From Aquimarina atlantica (GTDB lineage Bacteria; Bacteroidota; Bacteroidia; Flavobacteriales; Flavobacteriaceae): 64,000 nt of DNA. Position 1 is the first letter of the stretch. Each line of letters begins with the position of its first letter. Shown piece after piece: positions 45,930-53,329 of this stretch. The translations under genes were made by a program, and so were the position numbers. The notes beneath the pieces were generated by a model. That model was not told where the DNA came from. It saw only the letters and a program-made list of their open reading frames with translations, and did no database searches. Location: the NCBI RefSeq assembly GCF_000626715.1, contig NZ_AQRA01000001.1, positions 868,001 to 932,000 on the forward strand. Direction: 5' to 3'.

Positions 45930-46115
45930 ATGAAAAACATTCTGGAATTAACCGGTGTTCAAAAACTCACCAAACAACAACAACAAAACATTAAAGGAGC
46001 ATGGGGACGCGCAACTTGCTGCCCTAGTGGAAGAGGATGTCTCATTAGCTTCGGAAACCAAAGTTTTTGTGAGCCTGGTCGTTGTGACCGTTGGGGACGT
46101 TGTATCTTTTTCTAA
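45930..46115 (+). CDS. Peptide precursor, copy 4 of a six-gene array (61 aa)
   Basis: The leader equals that of copy 3, but the core equals that of copy 1, residue for residue. Compared codon by codon, the core of copy 4 has seven third-position synonymous changes from copy 1 and no amino acid change. This is evidence of purifying selection on the core. The core ends DRWGRC then IFF and carries six cysteines, Trp and many Arg. A terminator 25 bp after the stop codon ends this part of the array. The peptide is probably cationic and exported. Confidence 0.87.
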   Translation: MKNILELTGVQKLTKQQQQNIKGAWGRATCCPSGRGCLISFGNQSFCEPGRCDRWGRCIFF

Positions 46116-46139
46116 AAAAAATTCAAAACCATACATAAA

Positions 46140-46166
46140 GACAAACTTTTAGGTTTGTCATTTTTA
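46140..46166 (+). terminator. Terminator after peptide copy 4
   Basis: GACAAAC pairs with GTTTGTC across the 6-nt loop TTTTAG, and is followed after one A by TTTTT. It resembles the terminator after copy 1, which is consistent with the shared ancestry of copies 1 and 4. Confidence 0.75.
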
Positions 46167-46247
46167 TGATCATTACCTGTTCGTTCTGGTACAGTAGTAT
46201 GATTGTAATCAAAATTGGAGTATTAACTTTTTAAAATATTATACAAA

Positions 46248-46436
46248 ATGAAGGATATCTTAAACCTATCAGGAGTACAAAAATTAAGTAAAGAGCAACA
46301 GCAAAATATCAAAGGAGCGTTTGTTTCAGCACCATATTGTAAAGACAATAGATTTTGCTGTGTTAGATTTCCAAACGGAACCGAAATGTGCGATTACGGA
46401 TATTGTGATCGTTGGGGACGTTGTACATGGGCATAA
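46248..46436 (+). CDS. Peptide precursor, copy 5 of a six-gene array (62 aa)
   Basis: The leader, MKDILNLSGVQKLSKEQQ followed by QNIKGA, is slightly diverged. The core has spacing Cys-x5-Cys-Cys-x9-Cys-x4-Cys-x5-Cys, so the vicinal Cys pair has moved from the first to the second position. The last third combines CDYGYC (as in copies 2 and 3) with DRWGRC (as in copies 1 and 4) and a TWA ending. It looks like a recombinant of the other types with a new middle. It starts 318 bp after copy 4, and its own spacer repeat follows. Confidence 0.85.
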   Translation: MKDILNLSGVQKLSKEQQQNIKGAFVSAPYCKDNRFCCVRFPNGTEMCDYGYCDRWGRCTWA

Positions 46437-46623
46437 CCAAAAACAATATTGTACATCATCACTAAAAGATGATAGTGAACCTCCTATTATTACTCTTTTA
46501 AAAACAGTTTTTTATAAGTTGAAATTTATAAATCTCATGAATATGGAGTTGTATTTCATTACATGATCTAATATTTTTAACAGGAGATAATCTCAAATTA
46601 TTAACTTTTAAAACTTTCATACA
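46437..46623 (+). repeat. Spacer repeat C (187 bp) between peptide copies 5 and 6
   Basis: This is the third, more diverged instance of the spacer. It keeps AAAGATGATAGTGAACCTCC, the TTTATAAGTTGAAATTTATA hairpin sequence, AATATGGAGTTGTATTT and the pre-start block TTAACTTTTAAAACTTTCA. Its length is within 2 bp of the other two. Confidence 0.8.
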
Positions 46624-46806
46624 ATGAAAAACATTTTGGAATTAACTGGAGTTCAAAAACTATCCAAACAACAACAACGAAATATTAAAGGAGCTATGGT
46701 AAGCATATCGTGTTGTGGACGTAACAAATGTCGAATTAATTATGGTGGAGGAAGTTTTTGTGAACCCGGTAGATGTAACAGATGGGGACAATGTATTCTA
46801 TATTAA
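46624..46806 (+). CDS. Peptide precursor, copy 6 of a six-gene array (60 aa)
   Basis: The leader is MKNILELTGVQKLSKQQQ followed by RNIKGA. The core has spacing Cys-Cys-x4-Cys-x9-Cys-x4-Cys-x5-Cys, with GRNKC, INYGGGSFC, EPGRC and NRWGQC, ending ILY. It combines a copy-2-like first half (CCGxxKC) with a copy-1-like end (EPGRC). It is the last member, and a terminator follows at 46835. As elsewhere in the array, there is no visible ribosome binding site other than an AT-rich leader. Confidence 0.85.
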   Translation: MKNILELTGVQKLSKQQQRNIKGAMVSISCCGRNKCRINYGGGSFCEPGRCNRWGQCILY

Positions 46807-46834
46807 CAATACTTTAATTCTTAAAGTAATGGAT

Positions 46835-46867
46835 AAAAGGATGTGCTTAAAAGCCATCCTTTTTTTT
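46835..46867 (+). terminator. Terminator at the end of the peptide array
   Basis: AAAAGGATG pairs with CATCCTTTT around an 11-nt loop, and is followed by a T-run. It lies 28 bp after the stop codon of copy 6. Confidence 0.7.
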
Positions 46868-47026
46868 ATAAGCATGATTGATCTATCGATAGTAAACAAA
46901 CATTAGATATACACGATTTCTTTTAGAACATAATATTATAGAAATATCCTAGATTTGTAAATAAACATACATAGGAGATATAAGGTTTATATCTTTTATT
47001 TAATTGTTGTACTTAATTATTGGATA

Positions 47027-47530
47027 ATGAAATATCAAAAATATCTTCAACACAATCATGAATACTATTATTATATAGTTTTTCTTCTTTTATTTAATTC
47101 AGTTTTTGGTCAAAACGTAAAGCAAGAAAAAATGGAACAATTGAGCTTTATGATTGGAGAATGGATTGGTACCACAAAAGTTTATAAAAATGGGGTAGTT
47201 TCGAAGCAAGGGTCGGCGCATCAAAAAATTACTTATGACCTAGATAAAAGTATTTTAGTCATTGAATTGAATACAGAATTCCTTCAACTTCATACTATAA
47301 TTTATTATGATGAAAAAGATAAAAAATATTATTACTATCCTTTTTCTAAAAAAGGGGTAAATAGATATCCTGCAGAGTATAAAGATGGACAACTTATTGT
47401 GTGGAGCAATGAAAAAAATAGATTTATTTTCAGTAAAACTTCAGAAGGTAGCTTTCGGGAATATGGAGAACAATTAATTAACGGAAAGTGGATAAAATAT
47501 TTTGAGGACAATTTTAAAAATACACAGTAA
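47027..47530 (+). CDS. Exported DUF1579/lipocalin-like hypothetical protein
   Basis: The 167-residue protein has a hydrophobic N-terminal segment (about 14-29, YYYYIVFLLLFNSVFGQ) that could be a signal peptide with an unusually long polar start. The mature part follows the pattern of small ligand-binding beta-barrels: LSFMIGEWIGTTKVYKNG, HTIIYYDEKDKKYYYYPFS, then FIFSKTSEGSFREYGEQ. Homologues near DUF1579 and nitrobindin-like proteins share the FMIGEWxG start. The ligand is unknown. It lies 220 bp after the peptide array and is not obviously linked to it. Confidence 0.65.
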   Translation: MKYQKYLQHNHEYYYYIVFLLLFNSVFGQNVKQEKMEQLSFMIGEWIGTTKVYKNGVVSKQGSAHQKITYDLDKSILVIELNTEFLQLHTIIYYDEKDKKYYYYPFSKKGVNRYPAEYKDGQLIVWSNEKNRFIFSKTSEGSFREYGEQLINGKWIKYFEDNFKNTQ

Positions 47531-47654
47531 ATAAAACACTAAGCACAACCATGTGTATCATGCATCAAGAATAAAATCAGCTTATCACAATAAGCTATAC
47601 AATGATGGCAAACAATAACCAGAGGGTTATAGGATTTGGAAAGACATTACGAAA

Positions 47655-49067
47655 ATGCAAACCAAAATAAACGAAACAAGACGAGAATATATCAAACGAA
47701 TTAGTTATATATTGGATTTTATCGAAAAGAATCTCGATGCAAACTTGTCACTCGAACAGTTATCCAAAAAAGCGCATTATTCCTCATATCATTTCCATAG
47801 AGTTTTTTCAACCATAATTGGTGAAAACTTAAATCAATATATTAATAGAAAACGAATAGAACGCATTGCATCAATCCTGCTTGTAGGCACTAATAAATCT
47901 ATAAAAGAACTTGCCTACAACTATGGTTTTAATAGCGAAAGTTCATTCTCCAGGGCATTTAAAAAATATTACGGAATTAGCCCTACTACATTTATAACCG
48001 AAGGGAAAATGACACTTAGCAAGATTGGTATAGAATCTTTTACAACCGAAAAATACATTTGTAGCATTGATAACACTAAAAAATGGATTGAAATGAATGC
48101 GCAAATAACTGTAAAAGAACTGCAAGAAATACAACTTGCCGGTATAATGCATATAGGTGAGTTTGATAAAATTGGCAATATGTACCAGAGGTTGATAGCA
48201 TGGGGAAACAAAAAAGAAATGTTACCTTCCTCAGGTTTTAAAGCTATTACCATTTATCACGATAACCCCAACATTACTCAAACTCCTAAAGTAAGATATA
48301 GTGCTTGTATAACAATTAATAAAGAATTTAAAACTGAAGGAGAAATTAGACCTTTTACCATCCAAAGAGGCGACTATGTCATTGGAAATTTCGAAATTGA
48401 AGCAAAGGATTTCCCTAAGGCCTGGGAAAGTATGTCTTTATGGGTACTTGATAATAATTATAAATTTAGAGATGGGGATTATTTTGAAGTGTACCATAAT
48501 GACCACAAAACGCATCCTGAACAAAAATTTATAGTCGATATATGTATTCCTATCGAAAAACATAGTAAAAATAATAAGGTCCCAAACAAAGAGATTTTTT
48601 CTAGTCACAACAAATCGGTCAAGCAAGATTACATACAATTAGATTATCACCAACTAATAGGATACATGAAAAAATTAAGAGCTTTTTTTCATAAAGAATA
48701 TGCTACAGTTTTTAAATTAGGAACCATTTATCAAGGTAATCCAGATTTTTCCTATTTTTCTTTAACTACCGAGGAATTAAAAAAACAAAAATTGAAATTT
48801 GTAATCATCTTTAATCATAAAACAATGCGTTTTTCAATTTGTTTATCTGGCCAAAATAAAAGTATCCGAAAAAAGTATTGGGAGATGTTCAAAGGCAGTA
48901 GCTGGAATACCTATCATTTGGCAGAATCAATAAATAGCAGCCTTTCAATTATCGATCATGAAATAATAAAAAATCCAAACTTTGATGATATACATATTTT
49001 AACAAAGCAAGTCGAAACTGAATCCTTAAAGTTCATTAACGAAATCAGAAGTATACTCGAAGGATAA
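47655..49067 (+). CDS. AraC-type regulator fused to GyrI-like and DUF7000-like domains
   Basis: The 470-residue protein has three parts. Residues 8-115 are an AraC double helix-turn-helix (LSLEQLSKKAHYSSYHFHRVF, then FNSESSFSRAFKKYYGISPTTF). Residues 150-295 form a GyrI-like small-molecule-binding domain (VKELQEIQLAGIMHIGEFDKIG). Residues 320-468 resemble the DUF7000 family (GYMKKLRAFFHKEYATVFKLG, IYQGNPDFSYFSL, MRFSICLSGQNKSIRKKYW). DUF7000 is usually a separate protein, so the fusion is unusual. The effector and target genes are unknown. It is monocistronic. Confidence 0.85.
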   Translation: MQTKINETRREYIKRISYILDFIEKNLDANLSLEQLSKKAHYSSYHFHRVFSTIIGENLNQYINRKRIERIASILLVGTNKSIKELAYNYGFNSESSFSRAFKKYYGISPTTFITEGKMTLSKIGIESFTTEKYICSIDNTKKWIEMNAQITVKELQEIQLAGIMHIGEFDKIGNMYQRLIAWGNKKEMLPSSGFKAITIYHDNPNITQTPKVRYSACITINKEFKTEGEIRPFTIQRGDYVIGNFEIEAKDFPKAWESMSLWVLDNNYKFRDGDYFEVYHNDHKTHPEQKFIVDICIPIEKHSKNNKVPNKEIFSSHNKSVKQDYIQLDYHQLIGYMKKLRAFFHKEYATVFKLGTIYQGNPDFSYFSLTTEELKKQKLKFVIIFNHKTMRFSICLSGQNKSIRKKYWEMFKGSSWNTYHLAESINSSLSIIDHEIIKNPNFDDIHILTKQVETESLKFINEIRSILEG

Positions 49068-49268
49068 AACCAACATGTCACAATGTATATGATTAATTGC
49101 TCCACTTTTCAGGTAGTCAAGCAAACAAGTATTACAAAGACAATTATTAGGAATAGAGAAAGAGATTTTACCGTATATGTACTTATATATTAAGGTAATT
49201 ATACTAATGTAGAATTGATTTGAGGTTAGTATATTGGTTTGTACAATAACCAATATTAAAACCAAACT

Positions 49269-50666
49269 ATGACACAAAGTATCAATTCATCAAACATTAC
49301 ACCTATTACGATTTCTAATAATCTATTTATGTGCGGTAAAGATCAGTGGGCACCTAAAGGAGTTTGTTACCAACCCACAGATTTTGTAGATCCAATTTCA
49401 GATAATAATCTAACTGTTATTCAAAATTTATTGAAAACAACGACAACTTATGGGTTTACTAATATGAAAATAAACGCCATTCGTGTATATCAAGTTGATC
49501 CAACAAAAGATCACACAAAAGTAATGAATGCCTTGGCTGCTGCTGGGATTTATGTTTTGGTTGGGGCTGTGGATCATACCACGGTACATGATGGTCCTAC
49601 AATTTATAATGCCCGACTAAAGGCTGTTGCCGATGAATTCTGTAAATACCAGAATGTTCTGGGGTTTTCAATAGGAAACGAAACAATTGATCCTGGTGCA
49701 AAAGGGCAAAATCCAGGTTATGATATTCCAAATAAAATTAGAGCTGGAGCCAAATATTTGAAAGCGTATATGGCAAAAAATTGCCCTCGTGTTGTTCCCG
49801 TTACTGCGGCACTTCGTGATGATCCTGATTTCACTATACCAGCCGCTAAGGCATATATGTGTGGAGACCCTTCTGAGCGTCTTGATTTCTTGGGTTACAA
49901 TTGTGAACGATGGGCCGGAGGAACACTTGCTGCAAAAGTTGGTGCATACTACACCTTAACAAAAGCGTTTGAAGGGGCTAATCCAGTACCGATAACTTTT
50001 ACCGAAATGGGTTCGAATCCCAGAGCTGTTTCTCCAAGAACCTGGGAGCAAGTCGACTATTTGTATGGAGGTACCAAACTCACTCCACAATCGGGATCAG
50101 GTTCGCCAATAAACATGGCAGATGTTGTTTCTGGGGGCTTTGCATTTAGGTATTACGAGCGAAATGCGGGATGGGGAATGCTCACAACAAGTGGTGACGA
50201 AATTCCTAATCACGGTGCTAATTCGATTATTACCGAATATTCTAAAATAACATCTTTTAGTAGTACAGGAAATACAATGGGAACTGCTCCCTGTGATAAA
50301 AACAACCCATATGTAAAGGGATCTGCAATTCCATCATCAGGATTACCAACGGCTGTAAAAGTAACATTAACAAATTCTATTACAAATCCTGCTTCAGGAA
50401 GAAATATCAAATTTAATTATACATCGAATTTGAATGCTGCTAATCCGACCTGGATAGAAGCGGTTGCGATTAAAGCTAATGGTCCAAAAACAACATTTAC
50501 CTTTCCTAAAGGTACAAATGGGATTTCAATGATATATGAAGTTGATTCTAAATGGAATCAAGGCTGTCAATTAAGCGGGCAAGCTTTACTTCAACTTGCA
50601 GATGGAGATACTATAGAAGGTAATTGGATGAGTCCGGATGGTAATGGAAATTGTGCGATTAGTTAA
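49269..50666 (+). CDS. GH72-like beta-1,3-glucanosyltransferase domain protein (fungal Gas1 type)
   Basis: The 465-residue protein matches the catalytic pattern of fungal Gas/Gel enzymes: GVCYQPTDFVDPISDN (31-46), INAIRVYQVDPTKDHTKVM (68-86), AAGIYVLVGAVD, LGFSIGNET with acid/base Glu138, and PITFTEMGSNPR with nucleophile Glu246, then FAFRYYERNAGWGML. Such enzymes cut and rejoin beta-1,3-glucans. No signal peptide, anchor or lipobox is seen at the N-terminus. The last 90 residues form a separate beta domain (NPTWIEAVAIKANG to GNWMSPDGNGNCAIS). Bacterial examples are rare as far as I know, so acquisition from a eukaryote is possible. The actual substrate is unproven. Confidence 0.8.
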   Translation: MTQSINSSNITPITISNNLFMCGKDQWAPKGVCYQPTDFVDPISDNNLTVIQNLLKTTTTYGFTNMKINAIRVYQVDPTKDHTKVMNALAAAGIYVLVGAVDHTTVHDGPTIYNARLKAVADEFCKYQNVLGFSIGNETIDPGAKGQNPGYDIPNKIRAGAKYLKAYMAKNCPRVVPVTAALRDDPDFTIPAAKAYMCGDPSERLDFLGYNCERWAGGTLAAKVGAYYTLTKAFEGANPVPITFTEMGSNPRAVSPRTWEQVDYLYGGTKLTPQSGSGSPINMADVVSGGFAFRYYERNAGWGMLTTSGDEIPNHGANSIITEYSKITSFSSTGNTMGTAPCDKNNPYVKGSAIPSSGLPTAVKVTLTNSITNPASGRNIKFNYTSNLNAANPTWIEAVAIKANGPKTTFTFPKGTNGISMIYEVDSKWNQGCQLSGQALLQLADGDTIEGNWMSPDGNGNCAIS

Positions 50667-50710
50667 AGTTTAATATGTATTCTTCAAAAATACAGTAGAG
50701 AGCGTTACAA

Positions 50711-50746
50711 ACATAAACACCAGCATTAATGGTGTTTATGTTTTTT
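50711..50746 (+). terminator. Strong terminator after GH72-like gene
   Basis: A perfect 12-bp stem ACATAAACACCA with TGGTGTTTATGT closes a 7-nt loop and leads into TTTTTT. It could also serve the small minus-strand frame at 50766-50900, although the A-run on the left is weaker. Confidence 0.88.
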
Positions 50747-50765
50747 GAATTCTAAAAATGTATTC

Positions 50766-50900
50766 TCAGTCATTTCTATATCTAATATCGTCTATTCTTC
50801 TCTCGGTATTTTTCATAACATCAATTTCAATTTCGGTTATATCACGAAGTATTTCAATAATCCATTTAAGAATATCACTATTGTGAATAGATTTGTTCAT
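50766..50900 (-). CDS. Possible small protein (44 aa)
   Basis: An open frame from ATG 50900 to TGA 50766 encodes MNKSIHNSDILKWIIEILRD and then 24 more residues. The composition is charged and entirely helix-prone (EIEIDVMKNTERRIDDIRYRND). It reads like a real soluble coiled-coil peptide rather than a chance frame. GAAGG lies just before the start. I have no family for it, and chance is a fair alternative at this length. Confidence 0.3.
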   Translation of the reverse strand: MNKSIHNSDILKWIIEILRDITEIEIDVMKNTERRIDDIRYRND

Positions 50901-50999
50901 CCTTCAAACTTATGTGGTAACCTAAGATTATAGTATGTTTGCTATAGAGAAAAGAGTTAACTGTTGCATCGTTAATTGAGCAAAATCATCAAATAAAAT

Positions 51000-51491
51000 A
51001 TGAAATATACTCCCGAAGCTGGATTCCCATACTATTATGACCTTGTAAAGGATATGAATTATCGATCACTATTTGCTTCGTCATCTACAATTACATTGCT
51101 AAATTCTATTAGTGAAGAAAAAGCCGTTTATCGCTATGCTCCTGATAAATGGAGTATTAAACAAATTGTTGGGCATATAACTGATCATGAAAGAATAAAA
51201 ATATTCCGAGCATTTTTAATGAGCAGGAATGAATCAATAGAACTATGGGGTTATGATCAAAATCTGTTAGTAAACAATAGCCGTTTTGAAGAACTAACCC
51301 TGAAACAATTAATAACCGATTTTGTAAATGTACGGAAGGCATCTGTTAGTTTTATTGAGACATTATCTGAAAATCAGTTACTAATAAAAGGTATGGCTCG
51401 ACAATATGAAATCACTCTTGAAGACTTCCTAAAATCTATTATTGGTCATGAAAAACATCACATAAATATTATTAAAGAAAGATACATTTAA
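51000..51491 (+). CDS. DinB family protein (putative metal-dependent hydrolase)
   Basis: The 163-residue protein follows the DinB_2 pattern. RYAPDKWSIKQIVGHITDHERIKIFRAF carries the first histidine, and the C-terminal IIGHEKHHINIIKERY carries the next two, together forming the usual three-His metal site. Such four-helix-bundle proteins are related to YfiT/BstA. Their reactions are mostly unknown, though several are thiol transferases or stress-linked. It is separated by 67 bp from the AraC gene start that follows. Confidence 0.87.
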   Translation: MKYTPEAGFPYYYDLVKDMNYRSLFASSSTITLLNSISEEKAVYRYAPDKWSIKQIVGHITDHERIKIFRAFLMSRNESIELWGYDQNLLVNNSRFEELTLKQLITDFVNVRKASVSFIETLSENQLLIKGMARQYEITLEDFLKSIIGHEKHHINIIKERYI

Positions 51492-51558
51492 TAAAGATAG
51501 TAACAATCATGTTACCCGAAAGAAGTTGAATTATACATTGACTTTGAAACACCATCAT

Positions 51559-52398
51559 ATGCCAATAGACAACATACCAGAATTATATCTTAATAACCTT
51601 AAGCATAAACCGGATCTTTTTGTTTATGATTTTAAAATGACCGAAGATACTATTAAAACTAAGGTCAATCTAAATATGCACATGTTTAGTTTTTTACAAA
51701 TAGGAAAAAAGCAAGTGCACTTTGCAGGAACATCAGTTACTGTAAATAAGGATCAATCATTACTTCTTAAAAAAGGAAATTGGATTTGGACAGAATTATT
51801 AGACACAGATGCTATTTATTATTGTAAACTTTTATTTTTTTCTGAAAAAATACTTGAAGATTTTTTAGAAAAACACATTCAACACCAACAAATAATAAAG
51901 GAAGAAGTACCATACTTTACAATTAGGAATGATGCATACATAACTTCATATTTAAACTCATTATCAACAATTAGTGATGCACCTACAGTTTTTATAGAAA
52001 ACCTACTTTCTGTAAAATTTGAAGAAATCATGCTGTACCTCATTCACAAATATGGAGAAAAGTTTGAGCTATATTTAAAATCATTAATAGTCAAAGAAAC
52101 CTCTCCTTTTAAAAAAATTATCGAAAGTAAAATACATTCTAATTTAAAACTAGAAGAAATTGCATTTTTATGCAATATGAGCTTATCGACTTTTAAACGT
52201 CATTTTATTAATGAGTATAAAACATCTCCCGGAAAATGGCTACAAGACAAACGACTTCAAAAAGCAAAAGAAGTATTAGAACAAGGGCAATTAACACCAT
52301 CCGACATATACCTCGATTTTGGATATAATAACCTTTCAAACTTCAGTATAGCGTTTAAAAATAAATTTGGAGTTAGTCCCAAAGAAATTTCTAAATGA
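51559..52398 (+). CDS. AraC family transcriptional regulator
   Basis: From ATG 51559 the protein has 279 residues. A TTG at 51526 would add 11. The N-terminal half is a cupin-like region (FSFLQIGKKQVHFAGTSVTVNKDQSLLLKKGNWIW). The C-terminal half is a classical AraC pair of helix-turn-helix units, LEEIAFLCNMSLSTFKRHF and DFGYNNLSNFSIAFKNKFGVSPKEIS. It is followed by the HbpS/GlcG-type gene in the same direction, a likely target. Confidence 0.9.
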   Translation: MPIDNIPELYLNNLKHKPDLFVYDFKMTEDTIKTKVNLNMHMFSFLQIGKKQVHFAGTSVTVNKDQSLLLKKGNWIWTELLDTDAIYYCKLLFFSEKILEDFLEKHIQHQQIIKEEVPYFTIRNDAYITSYLNSLSTISDAPTVFIENLLSVKFEEIMLYLIHKYGEKFELYLKSLIVKETSPFKKIIESKIHSNLKLEEIAFLCNMSLSTFKRHFINEYKTSPGKWLQDKRLQKAKEVLEQGQLTPSDIYLDFGYNNLSNFSIAFKNKFGVSPKEISK

Positions 52399-52489
52399 CA
52401 TTTTATCTTTTTTAGTTTCATTTTTACACTTGACCTTTTTTCATAAGTTATTGAACTGTTTTAGTAAATGAGTAAGATGATCTGCTCTG

Positions 52490-52497
52490 TACATTTG
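52490..52497 (+). promoter_or_regulatory. Candidate -7 promoter box for the HbpS-like gene
   Basis: TACATTTG matches TAnnTTTG and lies 35 bp before the start codon at 52533, leaving a leader of about 28 nt. No good -33 element is evident. Confidence 0.4.
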
Positions 52498-52532
52498 TAC
52501 TCAAATTACAACAAAAATTAAAACATAAAATA

Positions 52533-52931
52533 ATGAATATTACATTAGCACAAGCTGAAAAAATCATTTCAGTAGCAAAAGAAAAATCTATTGCGATAGA
52601 TACAAAAATGAATATAGCAATTGTAGATGCAGGAGCAAACTTAGTAGCATTTGGGCGTATGGATGGAGCTTGGTTAGGTTCTTTAGACATATCAATCAAA
52701 AAAGCGAAAACAGCTCGTTATTTTGATATGAATACGGGGATCATTGGAGAGTTATCTCAACCCGGAGGTGCTTTGTACAACATCGAACATTCTAACAATG
52801 GTCTAATTACCTTTCCTGGAGGTGTACCCATTAAAAATGCAGCAGGCGAAATTATTGGCGCAATTGGAGTAAGCGGAAGTTCTGTTGAGAATGACCATGC
52901 GGTTGCTGAAGCCGGTGCATCTGCTATCTAA
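52533..52931 (+). CDS. GlcG/HbpS family heme-binding-like protein
   Basis: The 132-residue protein has the DUF336/HbpS pattern: [50 protein letters not shown] is the region at about 4-55, then [23 protein letters not shown] and the C-terminal [24 protein letters not shown]. Members of this family bind heme in HbpS or are linked to glycolate use in GlcG, but most are uncharacterised. It has no signal peptide. It lies downstream of an AraC regulator and is closed by a large hairpin. Confidence 0.9.
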   Translation: MNITLAQAEKIISVAKEKSIAIDTKMNIAIVDAGANLVAFGRMDGAWLGSLDISIKKAKTARYFDMNTGIIGELSQPGGALYNIEHSNNGLITFPGGVPIKNAAGEIIGAIGVSGSSVENDHAVAEAGASAI

Positions 52932-53329
52932 AATATAAAGTAGTGCCCTAAAAATGAGGAGAATTAGCATGCTAATTCTCCTCTCCTCTTTTTTAAAATA
53001 ATATAAAAACATATTGCCGAATTGATTGGCACGTTTGCTTTAGTTTTTATAGTACAAGAACAATACTAGTAAACCAGAATATCATATTTCTGCTGTATAT
53101 AGAACACTTTTAAGCATTTCTAAACTCAAATAAAAATATCGATAAGATACTTCGTTCTACCCATTTTGTATTGTAACTTGGTTAAGTTAGACTATGAATA
53201 TTATTTTTATATGTTGATTTGACCCACAAAAGAAACCTCATTATCAACATCTTATAAAAATTAATTACTAAATTAGGTGTTTAACCACGCAATTAATTTG
53301 TATAAGTATTTACTACACAAGTCGAAAAA
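52932..53329. other. Intergenic region with palindromic terminator
   Basis: Nearly 400 bp between two + strand genes contain the hairpin at 52956-52983 and otherwise AT-rich sequence. I see no gene, repeat or clear promoter in 53000-53329. Confidence 0.5.
52956..52993 (+). terminator. 28-bp perfect palindrome with T-run (intrinsic terminator)
   Basis: Positions 52956-52983 form a perfect self-complementary sequence (GAGGAGAATTAGC, AT, GCTAATTCTCCTC), followed by TCC, TC and a T-run. It lies 24 bp after the stop codon and is probably the terminator. The stem is unusually long for this window. Confidence 0.8.

Larger units (their letters stand above)
50667..50999. other. Intergenic region after GH72-like gene
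   Basis: About 330 bp hold a strong terminator (50711-50746) and, on the minus strand, a 44-codon open frame (50766-50900). The remaining 100 bp before the DinB gene carry nothing I recognise. Confidence 0.55.

Noticed and set aside
45383..46623. Regularly spaced repeats that might be a CRISPR-like array
   Set aside because: The repeats are about 185 bp with coding units between them, far longer than CRISPR repeats, and no cas genes are present. They are spacers of a tandem gene duplication.
44870..46806. Peptide array as a classical lanthipeptide cluster
   Set aside because: The cores have few Ser/Thr compared with Cys, and no lanthipeptide synthetase is present nearby. Disulfide bonding is the simpler view, though not proven.
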